The translations under genes were made by a program, and so were the position numbers. The notes beneath the pieces were generated by a model. That model did not search any database. It worked only from the letters and a program-made list of their open reading frames with translations, and had not been told where the DNA came from. Shown in pieces: positions 1 to 7,856 of a stretch of 64,000 nucleotides of DNA (positions are counted from its first letter, which is position 1; each line of letters starts with the position of its first letter). Source of the DNA: Anaerococcus ihuae (GTDB lineage Bacteria; Bacillota; Clostridia; Tissierellales; Peptoniphilaceae); the NCBI RefSeq assembly GCF_928368155.1, contig NZ_CAKMRU010000003.1:1-64000 (forward strand), given 5' to 3'.

Positions 1-8
1 TGGGGGTT

Positions 9-64
9 CTTAGGGGGAAGGAAAAAGGGGACAATCGGAAGTCCCCTGTTCCTTCCGCCCTAAG
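9..64. repeat. Long imperfect palindrome at window edge
   Basis: An almost complete inverted repeat: CTTAGGGGGAAGGAA is answered by TTCCTTCCGCCCTAAG with one bulged G, and inside it GGGGAC pairs with GTCCCC around an 8-base loop. It is far more GC-rich than its surroundings and has no coding potential. It resembles the GC-rich hairpins (REP-like or IS200/IS605-end-like) scattered in clostridial genomes, but no transposase is visible and the element may continue left of the window. Confidence 0.6.
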
Positions 65-105
65 TCTACGAAGTTTTAAATTTATAAAATAATTTGATTT
101 TAAAT

Positions 106-132
106 CAAAAAAAGAAGCTTTTTCAAGCTTCT
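106..132 (-). terminator. Terminator of glnN
   Basis: On the minus strand AGAAGCTT-gaaa-AAGCTTCT is followed directly by a run of seven T. It lies 17 bases past the glnN stop codon. Confidence 0.85.
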
Positions 133-148
133 AAATTTTTTTAAAAAT

Positions 149-2212
149 TTATAAAGATTTCAACATATCAACATACCTAGGCATTGAATAATTTTCTCTA
201 GAAATTTCTTTTTCAAGACTATCTGCCACTTCTCTTATTTCTTCTGTAATTTTTCTTGTTTTTTCTTGGATGTAGATTGTTTTTTCTTCTATTTCTTTTA
301 TATCTTCAAAGTCTATTAAAATTTCTTTAATTTTATCCCCGTACTCCATGAGTGTTTTTACATTTTCGTTTATTCTTTTTGCCTTTTCTTCTAATTTTTC
401 ATTTTCTAAAAAGGCTAGGTAAGATTTTATTTCTTTTATTTCTTTCATAGCTGATGGGAGGATTTCTTGATAGATTAAATTTGATAAAATTTCAAGCTCT
501 TGCTGGCAAAATTTTATTATTTCTTCAAATTCTACATTTATTATTGAATCTATTTCTTTTTGATTAAATATTTCTTCTTCCTTGTAAATATCATAAGATG
601 AGGTTTTTTTGGCGAAAAGTAAAGCATCTAAAAATGTTTTGTGATTTTGAAGGCCTCTTTTTTCTGCTTCTTTTATCCATTCTTTTGAATATCCGTCTCC
701 TTGGAATAAAATTTTCCCATTTTCCTTATAAGTTTCTTTTACTATTTTATAAACTTCAGCCTTTAGGTCTTCATCAGATTTTCCTTCAAGTCTTTGTCCA
801 AATTCCTTCAAAACTTTTGCCATGGCAAGATTTATTAGTGTATTTAAATCGGCAGCTGATTTTGATGAACCAAGCATTCTAAATTCAAATTTATTTCCTG
901 TAAAAGCAATTGGAGAAGTCCTATTTCTGTCTGATGAATCCGTTTGAATTTCACCAAGATGAGGAATTTTAACCTTGTTATTTATATCTTTGATCTTTTC
1001 ATCATTTGAAATTGATTTTAAAATATTTTCTAAATCTTCTCCTATAAAAACTGAAATAATTGATGGAGGTGCCTCATTTCCTCCAAGCCTATAATCGTTT
1101 GAAACTGAAGATGATGAAAGTCTAATTTGATTTTGATAAAGGTTACATACTTTAATCATTGCAGACAAAAACAACAAAAATAAATGATTGTTTTTTGGAT
1201 CATTTCCTGGTGAGAAGCAATTTTTACCATAATTTGTTGCAAGAGAATAATTATTGTGCTTTCCGCTTCCTGCCATATTTTTGAAGGGTTTTTCTTTTAA
1301 AAGACAAGCTAAATTGTGTTTAATGGCAGTTTTTTCCAAAATATGCATCAAGAATTGGTTGTTATCAACTGAAATATTAGCATTTTCAAACATAATTGCA
1401 ATTTCAAATTGATTTGGACCAACTTCATTGTGCTCAGCTTCCATATAAATTCCCAAATCGTATAATTGTTCATTCACATCTACAAAAAAATCATTAACTC
1501 TTTGAGGAATGGCACCAAGATAGTGGGAAATTATTTCTTTTTCAACCATGGTGTCACGTCCAACAAGACTCATACCACAATATTCAAGATCAATTCTTTT
1601 ATCGTAAAATTCTTTATCAATTAAATAAAATTCTTGTTCAAGACCTACCTTCGCCTTTACCCTATAAGTTTTTTGTTTCTTTAAAAACATATTACAAATT
1701 GGACTTGCAGCCTTGGAAAGTCTGTTCATAGATTCAATTAGGGGCAATTTTTTGTCAAGTTTTTCGCCATAAAAAGAAACAAAAACTGAAGGAATATACA
1801 AAACCTTATCTTCAATAAAAGAATTTGCAGTCAAATCCCAATATGTATAACCACGAGCTTCAAAAGTAGACCTCATTCCTCCAGAAGGAAATGATGAAGC
1901 ATCTGGCTCTCCCTTTATAAGTTCTTTCCCAGAAAATCTATTAATTGGATTGTGTTTGTCATCTCTATTTAAAAATGCTGTTTTTTTGTTGGCGGTTTTT
2001 CCATTTAATGGTTGAAACCAATGAGTATAAGAAGTTGCTCCTTTTGAAAGTGCCCAAATTTTCATTGCATGAGCAATTGAATCTGCAGTTTCTCTGTCAA
2101 GAATATCATTATTTCTTGCAGCTTCCTTCCATTTCAAATAAACAGGATAAGGAACATTTTCTTTCATTGTTTTTTTATCAAAAGCTAAATTTCCAAATTT
2201 TTTTAAAGTCAT
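149..2212 (-). CDS. glnN: Type III glutamine synthetase
   Basis: Makes glutamine from glutamate, ammonia and ATP in the cytoplasm. The 687-residue length fits the GSIII family (about 700 residues, against about 450 for GSI). The N-terminal third carries the GSIII-specific region (FPSGGMRSTFEARGYTYWD), followed by the catalytic beta-barrel with a metal/glutamate-binding segment (KVGLEQEFYLID) and an ATP/glutamate segment around GSGKHNNYSLATN; the C-terminal 150 residues are helical and charged. The start is supported by an AAAGGCG box. It is transcribed alone, divergently from the NlpC/P60 gene, and ends at a strong terminator. With gdhA nearby it forms the ammonia-assimilation part of the window. 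I saw no glutamine riboswitch or other clear regulatory site upstream. Confidence 0.95.
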   Translation of the reverse strand: MTLKKFGNLAFDKKTMKENVPYPVYLKWKEAARNNDILDRETADSIAHAMKIWALSKGATSYTHWFQPLNGKTANKKTAFLNRDDKHNPINRFSGKELIKGEPDASSFPSGGMRSTFEARGYTYWDLTANSFIEDKVLYIPSVFVSFYGEKLDKKLPLIESMNRLSKAASPICNMFLKKQKTYRVKAKVGLEQEFYLIDKEFYDKRIDLEYCGMSLVGRDTMVEKEIISHYLGAIPQRVNDFFVDVNEQLYDLGIYMEAEHNEVGPNQFEIAIMFENANISVDNNQFLMHILEKTAIKHNLACLLKEKPFKNMAGSGKHNNYSLATNYGKNCFSPGNDPKNNHLFLLFLSAMIKVCNLYQNQIRLSSSSVSNDYRLGGNEAPPSIISVFIGEDLENILKSISNDEKIKDINNKVKIPHLGEIQTDSSDRNRTSPIAFTGNKFEFRMLGSSKSAADLNTLINLAMAKVLKEFGQRLEGKSDEDLKAEVYKIVKETYKENGKILFQGDGYSKEWIKEAEKRGLQNHKTFLDALLFAKKTSSYDIYKEEEIFNQKEIDSIINVEFEEIIKFCQQELEILSNLIYQEILPSAMKEIKEIKSYLAFLENEKLEEKAKRINENVKTLMEYGDKIKEILIDFEDIKEIEEKTIYIQEKTRKITEEIREVADSLEKEISRENYSMPRYVDMLKSL

Positions 2213-2308
2213 ATTTTCGCCTTTCTTGGTCTTAAAAATTGTTCAATTAATTATATCACAATTTTTTTGTTTGATTTTAAAAATTATTTACATAGAAAAT
2301 TTAATTAA

Positions 2309-2337
2309 TTGACAGTAAATCAATATAATGATAAATT
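2309..2337 (+). promoter_or_regulatory. Sigma-A-type promoter for the NlpC/P60 gene
   Basis: TTGACA at 2309-2314, a 17-base spacer, then TAAATT at 2332-2337. It lies 38 bases before the start codon. Confidence 0.55.
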
Positions 2338-2375
2338 AATAGTAGTTGAATTATAAATAATTTGAGGATGGGAAA

Positions 2376-3425
2376 ATGAGAAAAAACAGGAAAATATTTT
2401 TATTAATTTCATCAATAATCTTTGTGCAATTGTTTACACTAAATAAAGCTAATGCCAAAGCCTTATTGATAAATTATGATTTAACCGAAGGTGTTAATGT
2501 TACCGATAAAGTTAGTGGCGAAGAAGGAATGAAATTTGTAGGTGGAATTGATTATCCTGATATCTATCATATAAAAGGTGAAAAAGGCAATTGTTTTGAA
2601 ATTGAATTTAAAGGAAAAACAGCCTACACAGAAAAAGCTTGGTATCATGTTTTAGATGATATGAAAGCAATTAAAGATGGAAAAATCTACGAAAAAGCCG
2701 ATGAAAAGTCCAAAGAAATTTCAAATTTCAAAGAAAAAGAAAAAATAGACTTGGTAGATTTTGATTCAAATACAAATTTTGTAAAAGTAAAAAAAGGCGA
2801 CAAAACTGGCTTTGCAAAAATTGATTCTTTTGATATTTCAAAAAAAGATCAAAAAGATTTGGATAAATTAAAAGATAAATACAAAAAAATCTACGATTCT
2901 GTAAAAAGATATATGGATTATTTGGATAGAAATAATTTGAGCTTGTATCCAGTCGCAGAAAAAGATAAAGCAGAAGAAAATGATATTGTTAGAGAATTTG
3001 TAGAAAATGAACCTGAAGAAGATTTAGAAGAAGTTGAATATGTTTATTATACAGTTTCTGGAGATGATATTGGGTCACAAGCTTACAATTTTGCAACAAA
3101 TTTCATAGGAAATCCATACGTTTGGGGTGGAACAAGCCTTACAAATGGAGTTGATTGTTCAGGATTTACCCAACAAGTTTATGGAAAATTTGGAATAGGT
3201 CTTCCTCACTTTGCTCAAAGTCAAGCAGATTATGGAAAAACTATAAGACTTGGAGAAGAAAAAGCTGGAGATTTGGTATTTTTTGGAACAAGTCTTTCAA
3301 ACATTACCCATGTAGCAATTGCAGACGGCCAAGGTGGAATAGTTCATGCTGCAAATCCAAGAGATGGAATAATAACATCTGGAATTGGAAATCCAATAAT
3401 AATTAAAAGATTAATTGAAGATTAA
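2376..3425 (+). CDS. Secreted SH3b-NlpC/P60 peptidoglycan hydrolase
   Basis: A cell-wall hydrolase expected to cut peptide bonds in peptidoglycan stems. Residues 1-27 form a signal peptide (basic start, hydrophobic core, cleavage probably after ANA). Residues about 90-152 look like a bacterial SH3 wall-binding domain; a charged linker rich in Asp, Glu and Lys follows. The C-terminal 115 residues are an NlpC/P60 domain with the catalytic cysteine in GVDCSGF (Cys261), histidine in NITHVAI (His312) and a third polar residue in IVHAA (His324). The SD box GAGG and a good promoter precede it, and a terminator follows the stop. It is a single-gene transcript. The exact bond it cuts cannot be told from sequence. 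Confidence 0.88.
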   Translation: MRKNRKIFLLISSIIFVQLFTLNKANAKALLINYDLTEGVNVTDKVSGEEGMKFVGGIDYPDIYHIKGEKGNCFEIEFKGKTAYTEKAWYHVLDDMKAIKDGKIYEKADEKSKEISNFKEKEKIDLVDFDSNTNFVKVKKGDKTGFAKIDSFDISKKDQKDLDKLKDKYKKIYDSVKRYMDYLDRNNLSLYPVAEKDKAEENDIVREFVENEPEEDLEEVEYVYYTVSGDDIGSQAYNFATNFIGNPYVWGGTSLTNGVDCSGFTQQVYGKFGIGLPHFAQSQADYGKTIRLGEEKAGDLVFFGTSLSNITHVAIADGQGGIVHAANPRDGIITSGIGNPIIIKRLIED

Positions 3426-3449
3426 TACGCCCTTTGTGGCGTATTTTTT
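3426..3449 (+). terminator. Terminator of the NlpC/P60 gene
   Basis: TACGCC-ctttgt-GGCGTA followed by six T, starting right after the stop codon. Confidence 0.88.
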
Positions 3450-3450
3450 A

Positions 3451-3479
3451 TTGTATGATAAAAAAAATGATGCTATAAT
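3451..3479 (+). promoter_or_regulatory. Promoter of gdhA
   Basis: TTGTAT at 3451-3456, a 17-base spacer and a perfect TATAAT at 3474-3479, placed 54 bases before the gdhA start and directly after the upstream terminator. Confidence 0.65.
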
Positions 3480-3533
3480 AATTTAAAAGATTAAATTTTA
3501 TAGAAATAAATTAGTAAATATAAGGAGTTAAAA

Positions 3534-4805
3534 ATGACAGATACATTAAATCCATTAGAATCTGCACAATTACAAATAAAAAAAGCTTGTGAAAAATTAA
3601 ATTTAAATCCAGCAGTTTATGAAATTTTAAAAGAGCCTCAAAGAGTCATTGAAATTTCTATTCCAGTAAAAATGGATGATGGATCTTTGAAAGTTTTTAA
3701 AGGATATAGGTCAGCCCACAATCATGCTCTCGGTCCTTCAAAAGGTGGAGTAAGATTTCACCAAAATGTGAATTTAGAAGAAGTTAAAGCTCTTTCAACT
3801 TGGATGAGTTTAAAAGCAGGACTTTTGGCTCTTCCCTACGGCGGAGGAAAAGGCGGAATAGCTGTTGATCCAAAAAAACTATCAGATAGGGAAATAGAAT
3901 CTTTATCTCGTGGCTATATAAGAGGCCTATACAAATATCTAGGAGAAAGAATTGATATTCCAGCTCCTGACGTAAATACAAATGGACAAATCATGTCTTA
4001 TTTTGTCGATGAATTTATAAAATTAAATGGCGAAAATGAAGATTTGGGAACTTTTACAGGAAAGCCATTGATTCTTGGAGGAAGTCTGGGACGAAATGAG
4101 GCTACTGGTTATGGAGTTGTAATTACAACAAAATATGCAGCAAAAAAACTTGGAATAGATTTAAAAAATGCAGAAATTGGTCTTCAAGGTTTTGGAAATG
4201 TTGGAAGTTTTACCTTAAAATATTTACAAGAAGAAGGAGCAAAAGTTAGGTATCTTTCAATTAGAGATGAAAGCGAAGAATGCGGACGCTCTGCCCTATA
4301 TTCAGAAGAAGGATTTGATTACGAATCTTTGCAAAAATACAGAGATGAACACAAAAGCCTAGTTGGATATCCAAAGGCAAAGAAAATTTCTGACCAAGAA
4401 TTTTGGACAAATAAATTTGATATTTTAATTCCAGCAGCTCTTGAAAATATAATTACAGAAAAAATCGCCAAAAATTTAAATGTAAAATTAATAGCAGAAG
4501 GAGCAAACGGCCCAACAACTCCAGAAGCCGATGAAATCTTAAAGGAAAAAAATGTAGAGATAATTCCAGATATATTGGCAAATTCAGGTGGAGTTTTGGT
4601 TTCATATTATGAATGGGTTCAAAACCAATATGGAAATTATTGGACAAAAGAAGAAGTCCAAGAAAAACAAGAAAAAGATATGACCAAAGCAATTGAAGGA
4701 ATTTTTGAAATTAAAGACCAATATAAAACTGACATAAGAGAAGCTGCATATATGTTTGCAATAAAAAGAATAGCAGAAGCAATGAAGCTTCGTGGTTGGT
4801 ATTAA
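3534..4805 (+). CDS. gdhA: Glutamate dehydrogenase
   Basis: Interconverts glutamate and 2-oxoglutarate plus ammonia. The 423 residues match the hexameric Glu/Leu/Phe/Val dehydrogenase family (about 415-450). Visible are the substrate pocket and catalytic lysine segment (ALPYGGGKGGIAVDP), the dinucleotide-binding Rossmann motif (GLQGFGNVGSF) and the C-terminal NSGGVLVSYYEW segment. AAGGAG stands 6 bases before the ATG. Its short, bacterial NAD-type layout and the amino-acid-fermenting context suggest a catabolic, NAD-linked enzyme, but cofactor preference is inference. It is monocistronic, followed by a 720-base repeat-bearing gap. Confidence 0.94.
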   Translation: MTDTLNPLESAQLQIKKACEKLNLNPAVYEILKEPQRVIEISIPVKMDDGSLKVFKGYRSAHNHALGPSKGGVRFHQNVNLEEVKALSTWMSLKAGLLALPYGGGKGGIAVDPKKLSDREIESLSRGYIRGLYKYLGERIDIPAPDVNTNGQIMSYFVDEFIKLNGENEDLGTFTGKPLILGGSLGRNEATGYGVVITTKYAAKKLGIDLKNAEIGLQGFGNVGSFTLKYLQEEGAKVRYLSIRDESEECGRSALYSEEGFDYESLQKYRDEHKSLVGYPKAKKISDQEFWTNKFDILIPAALENIITEKIAKNLNVKLIAEGANGPTTPEADEILKEKNVEIIPDILANSGGVLVSYYEWVQNQYGNYWTKEEVQEKQEKDMTKAIEGIFEIKDQYKTDIREAAYMFAIKRIAEAMKLRGWY

Positions 4806-4873
4806 AAATATATTTTTAAATTAAAATTTAAGTTTTTTTAATTTATAATTTAACTTAACATAAATATAAAAAT

Positions 4874-5007
4874 AAACCCATCTCGAGTGTTATTGAGAGA
4901 TCTCTCCACACTAAAACCAATTTGCTTTGCAAATTTCCCCTTAATTTCGTACTAGTTTTAGGGATAAATATGCCAAATCAAGGCATATTTATCAGGTCGA
5001 GACGGTA
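4874..5007. repeat. Palindromic repeat copy 1 (long form)
   Basis: Begins with AACCCATCTCGAG and ends with a degenerate inverse (GTCGAGACGGT). Inside are two further hairpins: CTAAAAC with its partner GTTTTAG enclosing ATTTGC-ttt-GCAAAT, and GATAAATATGCC / GGCATATTTATC around a 7-base loop. The long internal part is shared with the copy near 48.3 kb. Confidence 0.75.
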
Positions 5008-5100
5008 TTTTTTTTTAGTTTTTAAATTGCTAAAATTTTTGTTTTTTGAATTGATTTATTTTTCATCCTTAACTTCAGAGTGAAAATTTATAAATAATAT

Positions 5101-5221
5101 AACCCATCTCGAGCGAATGTGATGAGTCGAGAGATCTCTTTGCTTTTATTTATTTTAAAGATTTACTTTTTCTTTGAGATCTATCCACGCAGTCGCACTG
5201 CTCCTTTGGTCGAGATGGGTT
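5101..5221. repeat. Palindromic repeat copy 2
   Basis: Perfect terminal inverted repeats, AACCCATCTCGA at 5101-5112 and TCGAGATGGGTT at 5210-5221. The interior contains GAGTCGAGAGATCTCTTTGC and, further on, TTGAGATCTATCCA. General form resembles the dispersed palindromes with TCGAG...GAGATCT cores common in clostridia; no coding capacity. Confidence 0.8.
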
Positions 5222-5401
5222 GATGTTAGAGTTTTTTAATTACTAAAGTTTTTATTTTTTGATATTCCTACAACATTATTGGCTTTATATTATATTTCAT
5301 TTTAAATTTGAATTTTATATCTTTAAATTTCTAAATTTATTTTTTAATCTCAAACTTAAAAATTCATCTTAAACTTTAGCTTAAATATAAATAAAAAAAT
5401 T

Positions 5402-5514
5402 AACCCATCTCGAGCTAGTGGAATGAGTCGAGATATCTCTTTGCTTTATTTAATCTTAAAAATTTACTTATTATTTGAGATCTATCAACTACTTACAGTA
5501 TGTCGAGATGGGTT
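5402..5514. repeat. Palindromic repeat copy 3
   Basis: Same terminal inverted repeats as copy 2 (AACCCATCTCGA at 5402-5413, TCGAGATGGGTT at 5503-5514) with a diverged interior that keeps GAGTCGAGATATCTCTTTGC and TTGAGATCTATCAA. Its right end, followed by TTTT, abuts the DUF1002 stop codon and could also end transcription. Confidence 0.8.
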
Positions 5515-5529
5515 TTTACTGGTTTTTAT

Positions 5530-6510
5530 TTAATTATTTGAACTATCGTTACTTGAATTTGTAAAAGATGAAAATAGGTCTTTGAAAAATTGTACTATTT
5601 TATCCCAAAGTCCTGATTCTTTTATATCATTTCCTACCTTGTCTATGTCTTCTTTGTTATCTTGGTAGAATTTTTTTCCTTTTTCTGTAGCTATTCCTGC
5701 AAATTTTTTGAGGTTTTCTTCTACATTTTTGCTGTCAATTGCTGGACTTTCTTGGTATTTTTCAAAATAATTTACTAGAATTTGTATATTATTATTTGAT
5801 AAAATATCTCCCATATTTACATTTTTCAAAGCATCTTGAATGAAAATTTGGATTTGTCCACTATCCGCAGTTTGGCCGTTTTTGTCTTTGTAGTCTTTTA
5901 AATTTTGTTTTACTTCTGCAACTGCTTGGTCTAATTTGTCCTTGTCGAATGATCCGTTATTTTCATTTTCATCACTTATTTTTTTCAATGTTCCAAGTTC
6001 TTCTTGGGCAGTTTGAGTGCTTTCTGTGTCTACTTTTTCTCCAGACATTTCCAAAGCTTTATATACTCCTACAAGAGCAGATTCTCCTGTAACTTGGGTT
6101 GGACTTGCTACTTTTATTTCTGCATCAGAAATTCCTGATGTTATTGCTGCGTTTGTGTATTGGCTTTGTGTAATTGATGTAATATTTTCTGGTGTCAAAA
6201 TTTCAACCTTAATTCCGCTTCCCTTTGGAAGTTTTTTTACAGAAACTGATGAAATCATATTATAATCTTCCGCCCTGTAACCTAAATATTTTTCACAATC
6301 TAAACCATTTACACTTTCCATGTTTATATCATCTGAAAGGCCCAATTTATTTTTTACATTTTCTATTTGATTTTGATTTAATCCTGCGCCATACATATAG
6401 GACTCTTTGCTCGAATCAAAATCTCCTATTGCCTTTGAAACTGATGGAATAATCAAAACTAAGGCAAAAATTAAAATTTTTGATAATTTATTTTTAAATA
6501 TCTTTTTCAT
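5530..6510 (-). CDS. Secreted DUF1002 (YpuA-like) protein
   Basis: A 326-residue exported protein of the DUF1002 family (Bacillus YpuA type), function unknown. It has a signal peptide of about 28 residues (basic start, hydrophobic LIFALVLIIPSV, cleavage after SKA), a conserved N-terminal half with GAGLNQNQIENVKNKLG, SSVSVKKLPKGSGIKVEI and YTNAAITSGI-type segments, and a charged C-terminal third ending in a Ser/Asn-rich tail. AAGGAG precedes the ATG. It starts 9 bases after the mrp stop, so the two genes are probably co-transcribed; that does not by itself reveal a function. Confidence 0.8.
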   Translation of the reverse strand: MKKIFKNKLSKILIFALVLIIPSVSKAIGDFDSSKESYMYGAGLNQNQIENVKNKLGLSDDINMESVNGLDCEKYLGYRAEDYNMISSVSVKKLPKGSGIKVEILTPENITSITQSQYTNAAITSGISDAEIKVASPTQVTGESALVGVYKALEMSGEKVDTESTQTAQEELGTLKKISDENENNGSFDKDKLDQAVAEVKQNLKDYKDKNGQTADSGQIQIFIQDALKNVNMGDILSNNNIQILVNYFEKYQESPAIDSKNVEENLKKFAGIATEKGKKFYQDNKEDIDKVGNDIKESGLWDKIVQFFKDLFSSFTNSSNDSSNN

Positions 6511-6519
6511 AAAATCTCC

Positions 6520-7308
6520 TTATAATTTTTCAATTTTTTCTACTAATTTATTAAGGTCATTTTCTTCTACTTCTTCAATTTTTCCTTGGTCAATTAGACT
6601 AGTAATTTCTGGATTAATTGCAAGTTTTGCTACTGTATCAATTTTAAATTTCTCAGCAATTTCGTCTGTTTTTCCTTCTCCAAATATTTTATAAATATTT
6701 CCAGTATCATCAGCCTTAAAATATGACATATTTTCAACAATTCCAATAATTTCCTTGCCCATCATTTTTGCCATATTTAAGGATTTTTCTACAACCATTC
6801 CTACCAAATCTTGAGGAGTTGTCACTGCAATTACACCATCGATATTTAGAGATTGGAAAACTGTTAGAGGAATATCGCTTGTTCCTGGTGGCATATCTAT
6901 TAAAAGATAATCTATTTCTCCCCAATCAACATCTGTGTAAAATTGTTTTAAAACATTATTTACAATTGATGATCTCCAAACAACTGGAGCTGATTTATCT
7001 TCTAAAACCAAATTTATTGACATAATCTTTATTCCGCCCATACTTTCTGGAGCAAGCAAGGTTCCATCTTCAAGGCTTCTTACACTTTCTTTTATACCAA
7101 AAGCTTGTGGGATTGATGGACCGGTTATATCTGCGTCCAAAATTGCAACTTTATTTCCATTTTTAGAAAGTTTTGCTGCAAGCATACTTGTTACAGAAGA
7201 TTTTCCAACTCCTCCCTTTCCTGACATTACTGCTATAGTTTTTTTAATTTTGGATCCTTCCCTAGTTTTTATTTTAAATTTATCAAAATTCATTTTATTT
7301 TCTGTCAT
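6520..7308 (-). CDS. mrp: Mrp/NBP35-type P-loop ATPase (Fe-S carrier)
   Basis: Predicted scaffold or carrier that loads Fe-S clusters onto apoproteins, in the ParA/MinD-like deviant P-loop family. Residues about 26-40 hold the deviant Walker A motif (MSGKGGVGKSSVTS), followed by ILDADITGPSIPQ (Walker A') and LLIDMPPGTSD (Walker B). At 262 residues it is the short form, lacking an N-terminal DUF59 domain. The CxxC cluster motif usual near the C-terminus of Mrp is not present in the residues I can read (the region reads ENMSYFKADDTGN), so cluster binding may be altered. AAGGAG precedes the start. It is the first gene of a probable two-gene unit. Confidence 0.88.
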   Translation of the reverse strand: MTENKMNFDKFKIKTREGSKIKKTIAVMSGKGGVGKSSVTSMLAAKLSKNGNKVAILDADITGPSIPQAFGIKESVRSLEDGTLLAPESMGGIKIMSINLVLEDKSAPVVWRSSIVNNVLKQFYTDVDWGEIDYLLIDMPPGTSDIPLTVFQSLNIDGVIAVTTPQDLVGMVVEKSLNMAKMMGKEIIGIVENMSYFKADDTGNIYKIFGEGKTDEIAEKFKIDTVAKLAINPEITSLIDQGKIEEVEENDLNKLVEKIEKL

Positions 7309-7478
7309 TTTTAACTCCTTTGTATTTCTTGCAAATATATTATATGGTATTTTCTATAATTTTCTATTTATATTTTTCTAATAATTTTCCTTTTCAATTT
7401 TACAAGAAAATTTTGTCTAAAAAAAGTTTAAAATATTTCAAAAATTATAATTTTTCATTTAAAAATATAAATATTTAT

Positions 7479-7507
7479 TTGACAAATGTAAATTGAGGAT
7501 GTATTAT
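7479..7507 (+). promoter_or_regulatory. Promoter of the T-box/ABC importer operon
   Basis: TTGACA at 7479-7484, a 17-base spacer and TATTAT at 7502-7507, placed just before the T-box leader. Confidence 0.75.
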
Positions 7508-7524
7508 TAGTCTAAGATTAAATA

Positions 7525-7808
7525 TAAAAACTTTGAAAAGAAGAGTAGCTAATAAATTATAAGCACAGAGAATCTTTGTTTGGTGAAAAAAGATCTTATA
7601 ATCTTGGTAAATAAAGACTTAGAGTTGTATCGAGGATATTTTGATTCGATATCGTGATTTGCACGTTATAGCAAAGGGGTATAATTTTGTACTTTCTAAT
7701 TGGATCCTTTGAAAGTATATTTTGTACTTAATAAGGATATTTTTGTGAAAAAATATTAAATTTGGGTGGTAACACGGTCTTCGTCCCTTGAGGGATGAGG
7801 ACCGTTTT
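7525..7808 (+). promoter_or_regulatory. T-box leader (tRNA-sensing riboswitch)
   Basis: Canonical T-box landmarks are in order: GAAGAGTAG (about 7540), AGAGA and GGTGAA of the upper Stem I (7566-7587), Stem I closing helix ATTATAAG/CTTATAAT, the antiterminator T-box TGGGTGGTAACACG at 7763-7776, then the terminator GTCTTCGTCCC-ttga-GGGATGAGGAC followed by six T (7774-7808). Uncharged tRNA should pair with the specifier codon and T-box and allow read-through into the amino-acid importer. The specifier lies in TAAATAAAG near 7608-7616; ATA (Ile) fits the spacing from the helix, AAA (Lys) fits if shifted, and I cannot decide by eye. Confidence 0.93.
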
Positions 7809-7856
7809 TTATATTTAATTCTTAAATTATTTATTAAAAAAATTTTGGAGGAGAAA

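Larger units (their letters stand above)
4806..5529. other. Intergenic region carrying three palindromic repeats
   Basis: A gap of 724 bases between the convergent gdhA and DUF1002 genes. No open reading frame with a ribosome binding site was found. It holds three copies of a palindromic repeat, listed separately, separated by AT-rich sequence. Confidence 0.8.

Noticed and set aside
598..882. Plus-strand open frames inside glnN and many similar frames opposite other genes
   Set aside because: They lie opposite strong, conserved coding regions, lack ribosome sites, and have hydrophobic Leu/Phe-rich composition typical of complementary reading.
4874..5514. Three similar palindromes spaced at a few hundred bases, resembling a CRISPR array
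   Set aside because: The units are long palindromes (110-135 bases) with unequal spacing and no short direct repeats or unique spacers; no cas genes are near.
7788..7856. Upstream in-frame extension of the amino-acid importer gene
   Set aside because: It starts inside the T-box terminator, has no ribosome site, and would displace a good signal peptide.
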